From assembly GCA_016169945.1 (NCBI GenBank), contig JADLSH010000254.1:1240001-1304000 (forward strand): 64,000 nt of DNA. The letters are read 5' to 3'. The stretch comes from Trachythela sp. YZ-2020 (taxonomy: Eukaryota; Cnidaria; Anthozoa; Malacalcyonacea; Clavulariidae). Shown piece by piece: positions 45,801-57,100 of this stretch (position 1 is the stretch's first letter; the number at the start of each line of letters is the position of its first letter). A program made the translations under genes and the position numbers. Below the pieces are notes generated by a model. It did no database searches and was not told the DNA's origin. It saw only the letters and a list, made by a program, of their open reading frames with translations.

Positions 45801-48800
45801 GGGACTTAAGAAAGATGTTTATAACCTTAATGATGAAATTGCCAGGCTTAATGAAGAACTACAACAACACAAAGTGACTATTTTGGAGTTGGAGGAAACA
45901 AGTCGCAGCCGTGAACTAGATATGGCCAATTTGATCATAAATTCTCCATCACCGCACAATTTGAGTGCGCACGAATTCGATTTTAGTCAAAACTCAAGTG
46001 ATAGAACGCAACAACTGGAAAATGAACTGGCAAAATATAAAAAGAAAGTTGAAGAGCTGGAAGTGGAAGCAGAGGACAAATTTGAAACAATATTGTGTTC
46101 AAACTGCCAGGATCGAGAGAAGAGTGAAGAGATTTTAATTCAAACAAAAGCTTTAGTGGAAAAGATTCAAGTTGATTGTCAAAAGAAAGTTCAAAGTTCG
46201 ACGAGAGATGCTGAAAAAATGGAAAAAGCTTTACAGGAACAGATCATAGAAAGTGAAGGATTGAAAGCAAAGTTGGGGAAGACAGAAGAAGCTCTTCGGG
46301 AGGAAAGAAAGAGAAGCTTGGAGATTTCCAAATTGGGAAAGAACTTGGATGTTAATGAGAATGTGTTGGGATCTGATGGGAGTGTAGAAGATATACCAGA
46401 CACAGAAGGTAATTGTGGTGGATCTCTTATGGATCTCAGCCCTGGTCAAACGAGAATGAGAGTTGCAACTCTCGCTCGCGTTTGACCGCCAACGCAAGTC
46501 TCATGCACTCTCATCAACTTTGAGCTGGTTCAAATTCTCATTGACTTTGACCAGGTCTTAACCCTTACGCTTAGCTGTCGGGTGAATTGGGCAACCACAC
46601 CCTATGTAAACGACATTAAAATAATAATAATTATTATTATGATTTAGGAGAGGTACTGAGAGACAACGATGAGAAAATAGAAGCATTGAAATCCCTACCG
46701 TCTCAACTAAGGTCGGAAGATGATAAGAAGGAAGACAGTGGATCAGAGTTACCAAAGAGCAAAGATTTTGAAAGTTTATTCGATGAGCAAGAAAAGTTTT
46801 ATAAAACTGAGATTTCCAGAAAAGATCATGAGATGTCTAATTTAACGGTAGAAAATGAGAAAATTCAGCAGCAAGTCCAAAACCTGAAAGAAAAGCTTGA
46901 TGAAGGTACGTTCAGGCTAACATTCTAAATCTTTTTCATGCGAGGCACAGACAGTGGTTTGTACATGTGCCATTTAATTTCCAGTATGCAGTTATCTGCT
47001 TTAAAGATTGCTTCCAGTTTGACTCTACCAAGTACTGGAGGATCTCGCCAGGTACTCTGGTGTCCTCCCGTAGTAATACTGGACCAATAAAGGACGTCCC
47101 ATACTGGACCTCTAGGAAGAACAGTTTAGAACTGATAGAGCTATCCAGTATAAATAAAGTTAGTTTAGTTTAGGTTTCCTCCTGTAGTAACACTGGACCA
47201 ATAAGAGTGGCCCTAATTGAACCTCTAGGGTGAACAGTTTAGAACTGATAGAGAATAATTGACTTATATTTCCATTTTTAAGGCGAAGCGCAATACGAAC
47301 AGTTACGAGAGCGAACTTTGGAGCAAAAAACCAAATATGAAAATGAGATCAACTTGATGCAAAATGAAATAAAAATGGTGATTGAAGAAAACAGCGACGT
47401 CAAAGCCCAACTGGAAATATTTCAGAAAAATCAGAAGGAAACTGAAAAACTTCAGACTAAATTACAAGAAAGCGAGGATGTTGTACAGGCTAAATTCCTA
47501 GAAACTAAGAATCTTCAGGCAAAATTACTAGAAACTGAGAATATGCTGATCGAGAAGTCTAGTAAATATGAACAAGAAATGAAAACCTTGAACGAAATTT
47601 TACAGGAAAAAGAAAATTGCATTTCAGATCTTCGAAATGCCCTAGAGTTGTTGGAAAACTCGAGAAAGGAATTGGAGTTAGATATATCAAATCAAAAGCA
47701 AGATTTCTCCGAAAGAGGGGCACAACTTCTCGATGAAATCAGAGAAATCAAAGTTGGGTTTGAGAACGAAAAGACGAAAATCTTAGAGGATAATTTTCTG
47801 GAAAAAGGAGAAATGAAGATACGGATTGAAAAACTTGAAATGTTGCTTGATCAGTATGGAGGGTATGAAGGAGTAGACATGGATAATTCACCCGAGAAAC
47901 GGATTGATATCAGAGGGTATGAAGGACTAGACAGGGATAATTTTCCCAAGGAAGCAGGGGATTTCAAGCGGAAGTTAATAGACACCAGGGGTCATGAAGG
48001 GATAAACTGGGACTATTTACTTGAAGAGCATAGAAACGATGGAGATATCTATGGTTATCGTGATAATGTACCCAAAGTACAGACAAGGAATGGAGTAGAG
48101 AAACTGGGAGAAGAATATGAAAGAGTAGACTTGGATAGGAATGCAGCTCAAGGCACTGGAATAGGAATGCAACCCGCGAGTGAAACAGTTCAATATAAGG
48201 AAATCAATTATTTTCCAGCAGATGATTTCAAACATATAGAAGAAGCACAGTCAGGTAATAACATAAATATTTTCAATACGTTCTCTGGCACAGGTGGCAG
48301 ATATTGTTAGCTTGTTGTCGTCCCTCACTGGCACAGGTGGCAGATATTGTTAGCTTGTTGTCGTCCCTCACTGGCACAGGTGGCAGATATTGTTAGCTTG
48401 TTGTCGGCCCTCACTGGCACAGGTGGCAGATATTGTTAGCTTGTTGTCGTCCCTCACTGGCACAGTGGCAGATATTGTTAGCTTGTTGTCGGCCCTCACT
48501 GGCACAGTGGCAGATATTGTTAGCTTGTTGTCGTCCCTCACTGGCACAGGTGGCAGATATTGTTAGCTTGTTGTCGTCCCTCACTGGCACAGGTGGCAGA
48601 TATTGTTAGCTTGTTGTCGGCCCTCACTGGCACAGGTGGCAGATATTGTTAGCTTGTTGTCGGCCCTCACTGGCACAGTGGCAGATATTGTTAGCTTGTT
48701 GTCGTCCCTCACTGGCACAGTGGCAGATATTGTTAGCTTGTTGTCGTCCCTCACTGGCACAGGTGGCAGATATTGTTAGCTTGTTGTCGTCCCTCACTGG

Positions 48801-51641
48801 CACAGTGGCAGATATTGTTAGCTTGTTGTCGGCCCTCACTGGCACAGTGGCAGATATTGTTAGTGGCAGATATAACTCATTTAAAGGTACGTTCACACAC
48901 AGCGATTTGTCGGGCCGATTTTAGGTTTTGCTGAATGTTAATGACGAATATTTTGAGTTGATGATGTCACCAGATGACGTTTGCCACGTATTTTTCAAAT
49001 ATCATTAACGTGCATCTGAAATCGGCCCGACAAATCGCAACGTGTGAACGTACCTTAAGTATGGTCGGCTCTCTCCTGTACTTCGAGGTTTTTCTCCGGG
49101 TACTCCGGTTTTCCTCCCTCACCAAAAACGAACCCTTAGCTGTTGAGCACTTGTATCATGAGCCTCTGGCTCGGGTGAATTGGGCGATCTGTGTAGTCGA
49201 TATTTAATAAATAATAATGGTAGTAATAATTGTAATTATTAGGGAACGACAAAAGAGTTTCAAATTTGGAAAAAGAACCAAAACGAGCGTTTGAAAAGGA
49301 TGTGGAATACAAGCAAGGGTTAGAGGCACTTTGGGAATTGAAACATGAAGTATTGAAGGATGAATATGCAGGGTTGAATGATACAGAATTTGATGATATG
49401 TTCAAGAATGGTTCGTCTGATAGTTTGTTTTCGGATGGCAAGTATAAAGAGATCGGATGTGAAGAAAGTTTGGAATTATTGAAATACGAGCACGATATAG
49501 ACCTCCTTCTTGAAAGGAAAGAAAATGAACGTTTGCGAGCTGAGATACAAACATTGACAAACTGTGTTGATGTTTTTCATGATGAATGTGAATCTTTAAA
49601 AAGAAGTTTAGATAAAACTGTACACATGGTAGAAATACTACGAGATGAACGCGATGGGTTGATGAAAGAAAATGATTTAAATATGGCCGAACATTCAGAG
49701 CTGGTGTTGGATCTTATCAAGTATGAGGAAACTGTCAGTAGGCTAGAAAAAGGAAACGAGAAGTTGGAAGATGATAGAAAATTACTTGAAGAATGTCTGA
49801 TGCAAAAAGAAAGCATGATATCTCAGGAAGTTCTGATGGAAAATGAAGCAATGGTATCAAACAGTCCGAAAACTAAAACTAAGCATTCAATACAAGACGA
49901 GAAATTGGAGGATGATAGAAAATTTCTTCAGAAACGTCGTATGGAAAAACACGCCTTGTTTTCAAATAATCCTAAAGTTTATCATTCAAAGCAACTAGGT
50001 TCAGAAGTTGGTGAGTTTCCGCGAAAGGATACCAAATTTCTAAGAGAGAGGAATGGATATCAAAGAAATGAGACTGACTTTCTAAGGAAGGGCGATAAAT
50101 ATCAAAGAAATGAGACTGAAGTTCTAAGAAAAAATAATGCTGTCTTGGAAAGATCCGAAAGCAAATTACTTGAGGATTTAGTGAAAGAAGCCGAGTTGGA
50201 AAGTAGAAGTTTTCTTGATGTCGACACAGATAACGAAGATATCATGAGATTTTCAATGCCACAGACTCGTGAAGAAATGCTTTATACACAGCAACCGTTT
50301 GGGGACGACTTTGCTGCGACGATGACGAGTATGGAAAGAACAAGAGATAAGAAAAAGCAAAGACAAGATGGACACACGAAATCTTCTACACAAGGAGTGA
50401 AAATAGAATTTGCTGAAGACAACAAACCCCTCAATAAAGAACGAGCATTTAGGGATGATTTTGTTGCAACGATGTCGAGTATGGACAGCAACAGAGATAA
50501 GAAAAATGAAAGACAAGATGGAAACAGAAAATCCATAACCCAAAAGATTGAAATGCATTTGGATAAAGACAACGAAATGTTTCATAAGGAACGAGACTTT
50601 GCTGTAACGATGCCGAGTATGGACAGAAGTAAATATACGAGAAACCTAAGACAAGATGGGAAATTCATTACCCAAGAGATTGAAGTGGCTGAAGACAACG
50701 AAGGTTACCGCATGAAGAATAAATCAAGCATAGGAAGTCGAGGTGTGTTGAACCACAGCAAACAAAGCCACAAAGAATATGTTCCATCACAACATGCGAA
50801 GGTAGAAGAGAATCGTCCGTTTTCGAAGTACCGTTCTGAAGTACAAACATCTCCTGCACTCACGCCTTCCAGAGCGATGAAGCCACTTCAAGTCATTGGC
50901 ACAAAAAGAAGGTCGATGCTGCTAGAAGACGAGGAGAATGCAAAACAATCTTCCAAGTCCAAGAATGGTTCAATTATATTTCCAAGACGCGATGAACTTT
51001 CTTACAATTCTCGTAAAAATTCGGAAAGCAGATTTCCTAAACGGACAAGTAGAAATGACTATGGAATCACAGAACATCAAAAATCTATGAAATCCAATTC
51101 TAGAAATTTCTCACCAATAGTGAGAAAACTTCCTAGAACTCCAGTATCAAATATTTCAACCCTCAATTCTTCAAAGCTTTCCAACAGCAGTATCCTTACA
51201 AGCACTAGAGCTAACCTAACGACCACCGACCGGCTTGTTCCGAATCTTTCCGGACTTTCACCGATCGTATCACCGCTAGATCGCCACTATCAAACTGAAA
51301 AACTAAAATGGCAAATTTCTGAGGACGAACAAAGCACCATCTCGAGAGCAAACCACGACAATACAACGTTCTTACTCAATGTGGACCCAAATGACTTTCT
51401 ACAAACACCAAATACACTGAAGACGGAAGGGTTTCATTCCAAGAGTTCTAAAACTCGCATCAGGTCCCGCTCGGCCGACGATCATTTGCTGACGTCATCA
51501 AGGGAAATGACACGTGACTTGTATCTGGAGAAACCGCTGGTTATCAATTTTGAAGATTTTGTGTTCCGACATCGAGTTAAGTCCTCGGAAAATGTGGCCA
51601 ATATACGAGATCCGTCCCCGGCAGAACTGTGGTTTTCATAA
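39850..51641 (+). CDS. Large coiled-coil protein with internal acidic repeats, unrecognised
   Basis: Eight exons with matching phases give about 2,297 residues: 39850-39891, 40434-40469, 41583-42770, 43417-43959, 44953-46408, 46648-46905, 47283-48254, 49243-51641. The ATG (AAAAATGGCAGAC) begins MADAGVEVDESFTK. Exon 3 encodes an acidic, Asn/Ser-rich region of four degenerate repeats (NEMEQNPGMAFENHVDD, SSREGEDIENN, ADINIEEDLKND). Exons 4-7 are long heptad-rich Glu/Lys coiled coil (for example KLENQLSFEREEVESQL). The last exon has more coil, two copies around KLEDDRK, three about 50-residue repeats (DDFAATMSSMDRxRDKK-like), then a basic Ser-rich tail ending ENVANIRDPSPAELWFS. Such proteins often act at centrosomes, cilia or Golgi; no family is recognised and no catalytic domain is seen. 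Splitting into two genes is possible but the phases argue for one. Confidence 0.8.
39903..40080. repeat. Dispersed repeat with GAATTCGTACGG motif
   Basis: GACGAATTCAGAACC, CTCGAGAATTCGTACGGTTA and AAAATCGTGCAAATTTG recur, in partial form, at 52065-52155 and 20525-20640. Inverted GAATTCG/CGAATTC words suggest a MITE, but ends are not clear. Confidence 0.4.
42851..43310 (+). mobile_element. SINE with tRNA-like head and extra tail units
   Basis: Head GTGCAGTGGTTAATGCACG and GGGTTCAATTC resemble A and B boxes. The middle contains TTCCAGTTTGACTCTAC and GGTTTTCTCCGCGGGTGCTC. The tail AGAACTGATAGAGCTATCCA is followed by about two further tandem tail units. This copy links the tail units of 4010-5695 to a SINE body. 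It lies between exons 3 and 4 of the coiled-coil gene. Confidence 0.7.
44321..44672. mobile_element. hAT-type MITE, CATAGGCGGATTT family, copy 2
   Basis: Starts CATAGGCGAATTTTC and ends AAAATCCGCCTATG; flanks GCTAATAT (44313-44320) and GTTAATAT (44673-44680) differ at one base. Same interior as 29967-30341, including GGGGCTTCGCCCCC. Intronic in the coiled-coil gene. Confidence 0.85.
46439..46557. mobile_element. Family B MITE forming half of a short intron
   Basis: CCCTGGTCAAACGAGAATGA at the left faces ATTGACTTTGACCAGG at the right, followed by TTAA. It begins 31 bases after the donor at 46408. Reading through the donor would add residues from this element to the coiled-coil frame up to a stop near 46485, which is not taken as the true end. 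Confidence 0.75.
46558..46645 (+). mobile_element. SINE tail next to a splice acceptor (1)
   Basis: AACCCTTACGCTTAGCTGTC, GGGTGAATTGGGC, TATGTAAACGACATT and (ATA)n run to within a few bases of the acceptor TTATGATTTAG of the exon at 46648. The same tail lies before the exon at 49243. Confidence 0.65.
46930..47255 (+). mobile_element. SINE with two tail units in coiled-coil gene intron
   Basis: GCTTCCAGTTTGACTCTACC, GGATCTCGCCAGGTACTCTG, GGACCTCTAGGAAGAACAG, GAGCTATCCAGTATAAATAA, then a second tail unit (TTTCCTCCTGTAGTAACACT onward). The head is degenerate. It occupies most of the 377-base intron between exons 6 and 7. Confidence 0.65.
48288..48870 (+). repeat. 41-43-bp minisatellite in coiled-coil gene intron
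   Basis: About fourteen copies of TGGCACAGGTGGCAGATATT, GTTAGCTTGTTGTCGTCCCT, CAC; a CAGTGGCA variant shortens some units by two bases. It starts about 35 bases after the donor at 48254. Confidence 0.92.
48887..49060. mobile_element. MITE with GGTACGTTCACAC ends
   Basis: GGTACGTTCACACACAGCGA and TTTGTCGGGCCGATTT at the left face AAATCGGCCCGACAAATCG and AACGTGTGAACGTACC at the right. TTAA-like sequence adjoins both ends, so a TTAA target is possible. It is placed between the minisatellite and a SINE tail in the same intron. Confidence 0.8.
49066..49238 (+). mobile_element. SINE 3' part next to a splice acceptor (2)
   Basis: GTCGGCTCTCTCCTGTACTT, TTTTTCTCCGGGTACTCCGG, AACCCTTAGCTGTTGAGCAC, GGGTGAATTGGGCGATCTGT and an AT-rich tail (AATAATAATGGTAGTAATAA) running into the acceptor TAATTATTAG of the last coiled-coil exon at 49243. 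Confidence 0.7.
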
Positions 51642-52327
51642 ACATTTGTAACATAACTGTTTTGAGTTGATGGCCAACCAACCATCACAAAAATTGAGCA
51701 ACTTCCTTTAACTTAGCTTGTTTTATTAAATTATTGTTATAACTCACTTGTGTCTTTTACTTTGTGATTGTCAATAATTCAAAAGAATTTCAGGTATGTT
51801 TTAACAGGCTTGAGAAACAGCATATTTGATGCGTGTTATGGTGTGTTAAACACGCCTTGAAGGTGTGTAAATACAACTGAGAACCAACGAGCGAACAATG
51901 CGCTTTTACTGTCTTGTGCGACTGTTTTAAGTCCGCTTTCTTATTCTTCCGCAGAGGTTTCCGTGAGTTTTTCCGTGTTTTTCGAGTTCTTAAACACACT
52001 CGTCAGCGCGCAGGTCCCCGCGTGCGCAAACTCCAAAAACACTTTCGTATCAATCTTAAACTACGTTCACAGACCGGACAAACTCGGAACTGTACGAAGA
52101 TTGTCCGATTCCATTTGTTCACACGAGAATTCGTACGGTTAACTGTGCCCGAATTCGAGGGCCTTTACCCGGCAGGTGGCGATTGATTTGCATGCATGTG
52201 AAATCTACCTCATGACGTCACGAGGCGGATGCGTTTTTCCTCCTCTTCCCTCCCCCCTAAAATGCCGTGTTTGCATGATATCAACACAATGTCGCAAAAC
52301 GGAAAGAAGCAGAGATAGAAATAAGAA

Positions 52328-53245
52328 GGCTCTAGGTCTAGGCCTCTGGGTCTAGGCTCTGGGTCTAGGCTCTGGGTCTAGGCTCTGGATCTAGGCTCTG
52401 GGTCTAGGCTCTGGGTCTAGGCCTCTGGGTCTAGGCCTCTGGGTCTAGGCCTAGGCCCTTCCCGATTGTGCTAGCATAATTTTCAGCATAATTTGGCTTA
52501 ACGAGCATATTTTTTCAAGAAAAGAATTGCTAGCATAATTTAGTAATTTTTCGCTAATTCATCTGAATTTTGGGTGTTAAAAAGCAAAACTTTTCATATT
52601 TTTGGTGTTCATGCAGTTTTAGTGAGTTTAGGAAAACTATATTTCATCTTTTATTTCCCCATAAAGTCAAAATAAAGTACGTTTTACTAATTTTATTATC
52701 TGATAATCCGATACGGTCATACGGAAATACAAATCTGAAAGTGGAAGCACTGGCTAATTGAAAAAACAAGATGGCGTCACAAAATAACTTACAGGCCACA
52801 CAAGGAAGCACCACTGAGTGGGAAGCACTAACGAGGCAGGGAATAGGCCAACTCCTGCACAAATTGCCCGAAAGCGATCGTTAGAATCCACTGGTGCCAA
52901 GCATTTTTTTCAACCAAATGAGCATAATTTTGAAAAATGAGCATAAATTTGAGCATAATTTTGGGAAAAAAACAAGCATTGCTATGTGCATAATGTGCCA
53001 GTTTTACTAGCACAATCGGGAAGGGCCTATCTAGGCCTCTGGGTCTAGGCTCTGGGTCTAGGCCTCTGGGTCTAGGCCTCTGGGTCTAGGCCTCTGGGTC
53101 TAGGCCTCTGGGTCTAGGCCTCTGGGTCTAGGCCTCTGGGTCTAGGCCTCTGGGTCTAGGCCTCTGGGTCTAGGCCTCTGGGTCTAGGCCTCTGGGTCTA
53201 GGCTCTGGGTCTAGGCTCTGGGTCTAGGCTCTGGGTCTAGGCTCT
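52328..53245 (+). repeat. 13/14-bp minisatellite GGGTCTAGGC(C)TCT, interrupted
   Basis: Units GGGTCTAGGCTCT and GGGTCTAGGCCTCT in two blocks, 52328-52455 and 53030-53245, separated by an inverted-repeat element. A last partial unit (GGCTCTGGGTCTAGGCTG) reappears at 53481-53500 after a second element. Confidence 0.9.
52452..53029. mobile_element. MITE-like element inside the minisatellite (1)
   Basis: TAGGCCCTTCCCGATTGTGC at the left and GCACAATCGGGAAGGGCCTA at the right are perfect inverted repeats about 575 bases apart. AGCATAATTT words flank both interior ends. TCTAGGCC adjoins each side as an 8-bp duplication, but the minisatellite itself contains this word, so it does not prove hAT identity. 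No intact transposase. Confidence 0.8.
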
Positions 53246-53480
53246 GGCATAGAATAGGAAATGACTAGAAGGGCCACTTGAGGCCGAACCTTTGAAGTTT
53301 TTGACGCTGCGCATGTCGCATTACGCATGTTCATTACCATTATTCTAGCCAGTCAATTGCATTTTCTGACCAATAAACACACTGAACTGGCTGGTCCGCC
53401 ATTATTCTGGCCAGATAACTGCATAAAAATAGGGTGTCGCGTTGCACTGCTGAGTGGCCTTTCTGGTCATTTCCTATTCT
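53246..53480. mobile_element. MITE-like element inside the minisatellite (2)
   Basis: CATAGAATAGGAAATGACTA, GAAGGGCCACT at the left face AGTGGCCTTTCTGG, TCATTTCCTATTCTGTG at the right. CTCTGG lies on both sides but belongs to the minisatellite. The interior carries inverted TTATTCTAGCCAGTCAA / CCATTATTCTGGCCAG-type words. Confidence 0.75.
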
Positions 53481-54144
53481 GTGGCTCTGGGTCTAGGCTG
53501 CGTCCTATGCAAATGCGCAAGGCGAAATCGTGCAAATTTGAGGAAGTTGAGCATGGTTCACGTCCCCCCCTGTTTTTTCTATGGAGTATTGCAAAGCAGT
53601 GTGGGACGTACGGTTAAGGCGTCGCAAAATGAACAACAAACACAAAGTCAATTTAAATGTGCGTGAAATTATTTAGTCAGAACTGCTGTTTATGTTCAAA
53701 GAGAATCCGTCCTGAAGCCTATATCTACTTCAAGTGGAGTACTTGAATAATTATCTACCATTTCCAAAGGCAATTTACGTGCGAAGTGTCACGAACGAAA
53801 TCAAAGTATTTTGAAGAGTTGACCTTTTGTCTGAGCATCGTAGTCAAGGATCTAACGATCTAACTATCCATCCTGTCATCGAGAGTTTGATTAAACTACT
53901 TCAGGAATTATAATATCAAGTAATATTTTCCAAGAATGGATGTTTAATCTTTATGAAAATCGGAAGTTTTGCACACAGACACCAGGCTGCTTATCGCAGT
54001 AGAAATCTTGATTTTGGGACAGTCTAAGTATCTGAAATATTTCAATTGAACTGCATCACAAGAGAATACCGATATCGTATAACTATAAGACTGTAGCCGA
54101 GTGTAGCGGTTGTTGACGCTACACCATATATATTTTGTTTTAAA

Positions 54145-57100
54145 ATGCGAGAAGAAGACGTTGAAACCGCGATTAAAGTTGTAGTTGTTGGCAATGGAGC
54201 AGTCGGGAAAAGCAGTATGATCCAGCGTTACTGTAAAGGCATATTTACGAAAGACTACAAGAAGACAATTGGAGTGGACTTTTTAGAAAGACAAGTGAGG
54301 TAATTGCATTCAATTGCTCTCCATTTCCTTAGATAATCGGCCTACTTGAATAAAACAAAGTCCTTTGGCTTCAACATTTTAAATTGTTTTGCAATTTCCT
54401 GTGACGAATGTTCAGTTTATTTGCTACATTATATCAATTTAGAATAATTTATTGCGTTCCAAGTTTTTTGGAATTCAAAAATGTTGCAATTTAACAGCAA
54501 TGGCTTCCCGCGTTAAGTATTAAAGATAAAATTCGCTAATACAAAAAGTGTTAAAACAGCTTGTGTTGAATATATTGTGTAAAGAAGCTATTAAATTTCG
54601 CATGAATGCTTCAACTAAACCCTTGTTTACTATTTCAAATACTATGCATTCAACTTCAAAAATACGCAGCTAAGTACATGATTTATAGCTTAGCAAACTA
54701 AACATAGATGTGTGATATTTGACTAAGAAAATCCTATCTATTTTTCTATGGGGAAAACTAACAATATACTGTGTTAATTCGTGTATTGTATTAAATTTGA
54801 GGGGGAGTGTTGCTTGATTTACCCCATACTATGCATAAACAAAAAGCACATTTTTCAAATGCTGTTGTTTTGATTTAGTCATGTTATTATACACAATACA
54901 TAATTACTATTGCAATATGATGTGCTTTGTACTGCACAGTTGCCAAACCAGGTGGTGCAAGTGGGTAGTCCTGCTTATTTAGTTACATGATTATACACAT
55001 TACATAATTATTATTGCAAATCAATTTGCTTTGTGCAGTGACCAAACTGTGCAGTGTGTGGGGGTGTAAGGAGGGAGGGTCGTGTATGTTGTGCCTATGT
55101 TTTGTTTTGCATTAATAGTTTGAACATTTTATTAATTTTATGTTAATATATTTTTACTTAGCATTGATTCAGAGGACGTAAGGTTGATGTTATGGGATAC
55201 TGCTGGACAAGAGGAGTTTGATGCCATCACTAAGGCATATTATAGAGGTTAGTCTTAAGCTGTTACAGTATTAAAAAGTACTATAAACAATATCTATGAT
55301 ATTTTTTCCCTCTGGAAAGTCACCAAATTTCTAACATACTTTTTGTCATGATAATTGGACGTAATTTTTGTCATGATAATGACTTTAATACCAACAAAAA
55401 GGTCACCTTTATGTTCACATATTGACATATGTGTTTGGCAATAGTTGTATAAAAAAGCAAAGGGCTTTGAACCAAAACTTGTACCATTTTGACCTATTTA
55501 AGTCGAGCTAACTAATAAGGTTTATTTACCTTGTTGCAATTGTGTATGCTCATTACCGAAAAAACGAATCAGATTTAATGGTTTTCATAAGCATTTAATA
55601 TTTTCGGTCTGTATTTTTAAAATGCAATTAAACCAAATGACTGGTACTTCATTTCCATAGAATTATAACATGTTTTACATAGTTGAAAGTCTGACGTATT
55701 AAGATAACTTATTTAACAGAAGTTTAATAGCATGTTTTACATAGTTGAAAGTCTAATGTGAGATAACCTGTTGTCCTGTTCTAATGTTGGCTATTTCCCA
55801 GGTGCCCAGGCATGTGTGATGTGTTTTTCAACAGTAGACAGAGACTCATATGATGCTATAGAACAGTGGATGGCAAAGGTATGACCGTCTTCACACGTTC
55901 ATTTAAATCACAAATAAACATTGTCTATAAGCATGTGCAACGTTCATGTTTGCCAAGAGCATTTTATAGGCTCTAATCTGATCAGAGCATTTGACAAGTT
56001 TCAATCTGATCAATGAGACCCTTAAATTTTCTTACCAACATTGAAGTTTTGCATGAGAAAAGACAGTGTTTTTATCAAAATTGACCCATTTTATCTGTGA
56101 CCATTCATCCTTATATTGAAAACAATAGTTAAGATTTGTGTATAAGAGGAAATTGTGTATTAATAGGCTTTCCTCCAAAATTGTATCACAATTTAAGACA
56201 TTTCAATATCCTAGGTCTCTGAAGAATGTGGTACGATACCGTGTGTTCTTGTACAAAATAAGATTGATCTTATTGATGAAGCTGTGGTTCAACCGTAAGT
56301 TCAATATTCTAATGATTAAAATTTATTTTAACTAGAGGGCACTCCGAGACTGCATACCTCCGCCAGCAAATGAAGTCAAGTATTCATGCATAAATTATAG
56401 ATGCACTAATTAGGCATATGTAAAATTATCTTGCTAGAATCATATGTATTTATTAGCTTTTCTAATTTTATAGAGATGAGGCAGAAACACTAGCTAAGAA
56501 ATTGAGAGTAAAGTTTTACCGAACCTCTGTCAAAGAAGATTTAAATGTCACTGAAGGTAGGTCATACTTAGATGTAACTCGAATGCATGGTGCCAGTGTA
56601 GGTATTGTCACAGAGTAATCACATACAGAGGTGCATCTTCGCGGAAAAACCATAAGGTGTTTTTAACTGGCCACCATGTTCTTAGCCAGTACCTGCACAT
56701 GCGCAGTTTACGTATGCTGACGGCCTCTCTTTACTGGACTGGCTAAGAACATGGCGGATTTTGCCGAAAAAGCCCTTACGCCGACATCAAAGGGCCGACA
56801 TGACGGTGGAGTAGGATACAACTACCTGAAAAATACAATAAGAACTTTGACATTTCGATGTGAAGTTTTCAGAAGTAGTTTTGTTTTATTCATCAAATGA
56901 AAGCAGAAATTGAGTTTCTTAATAGAATCATATACATTTGGATAATTACTGGAGTGTAGCATAATACACGCACAGCCTCAACTTCATTCTTTGATTTTTT
57001 TAAATTTTATTCAGTCTTACATAATGTTTGAAGTTTCTGTCTGTTTTCAAAAGAATGTGTGCAATCAATGGCAAAGACATTAGTTGTTTTATTAATGTGA

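Larger units (their letters stand above)
51642..54144. other. Spacer between coiled-coil gene and RAB23
   Basis: Contains the coiled-coil gene 3' UTR, a copy of the GAATTCGTACGG dispersed repeat (52065-52155), a CTAGG minisatellite with two foldback insertions (52328-53500), and about 640 bases of unique sequence with the presumed RAB23 promoter and 5' UTR. No further gene is recognised. Confidence 0.5.

Noticed and set aside
46409..46485. Extension of the coiled-coil exon to a stop near 46485
   Set aside because: The extra residues come from a MITE. A good donor at 46408 joins in phase with the exon at 46648, which continues the coiled coil.
48255..48310. Coiled-coil gene ending at 48310
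   Set aside because: The frame runs into a minisatellite; a donor at 48254 joins in phase to the exon at 49243, which continues coil sequence and ends with a plausible C-terminus.
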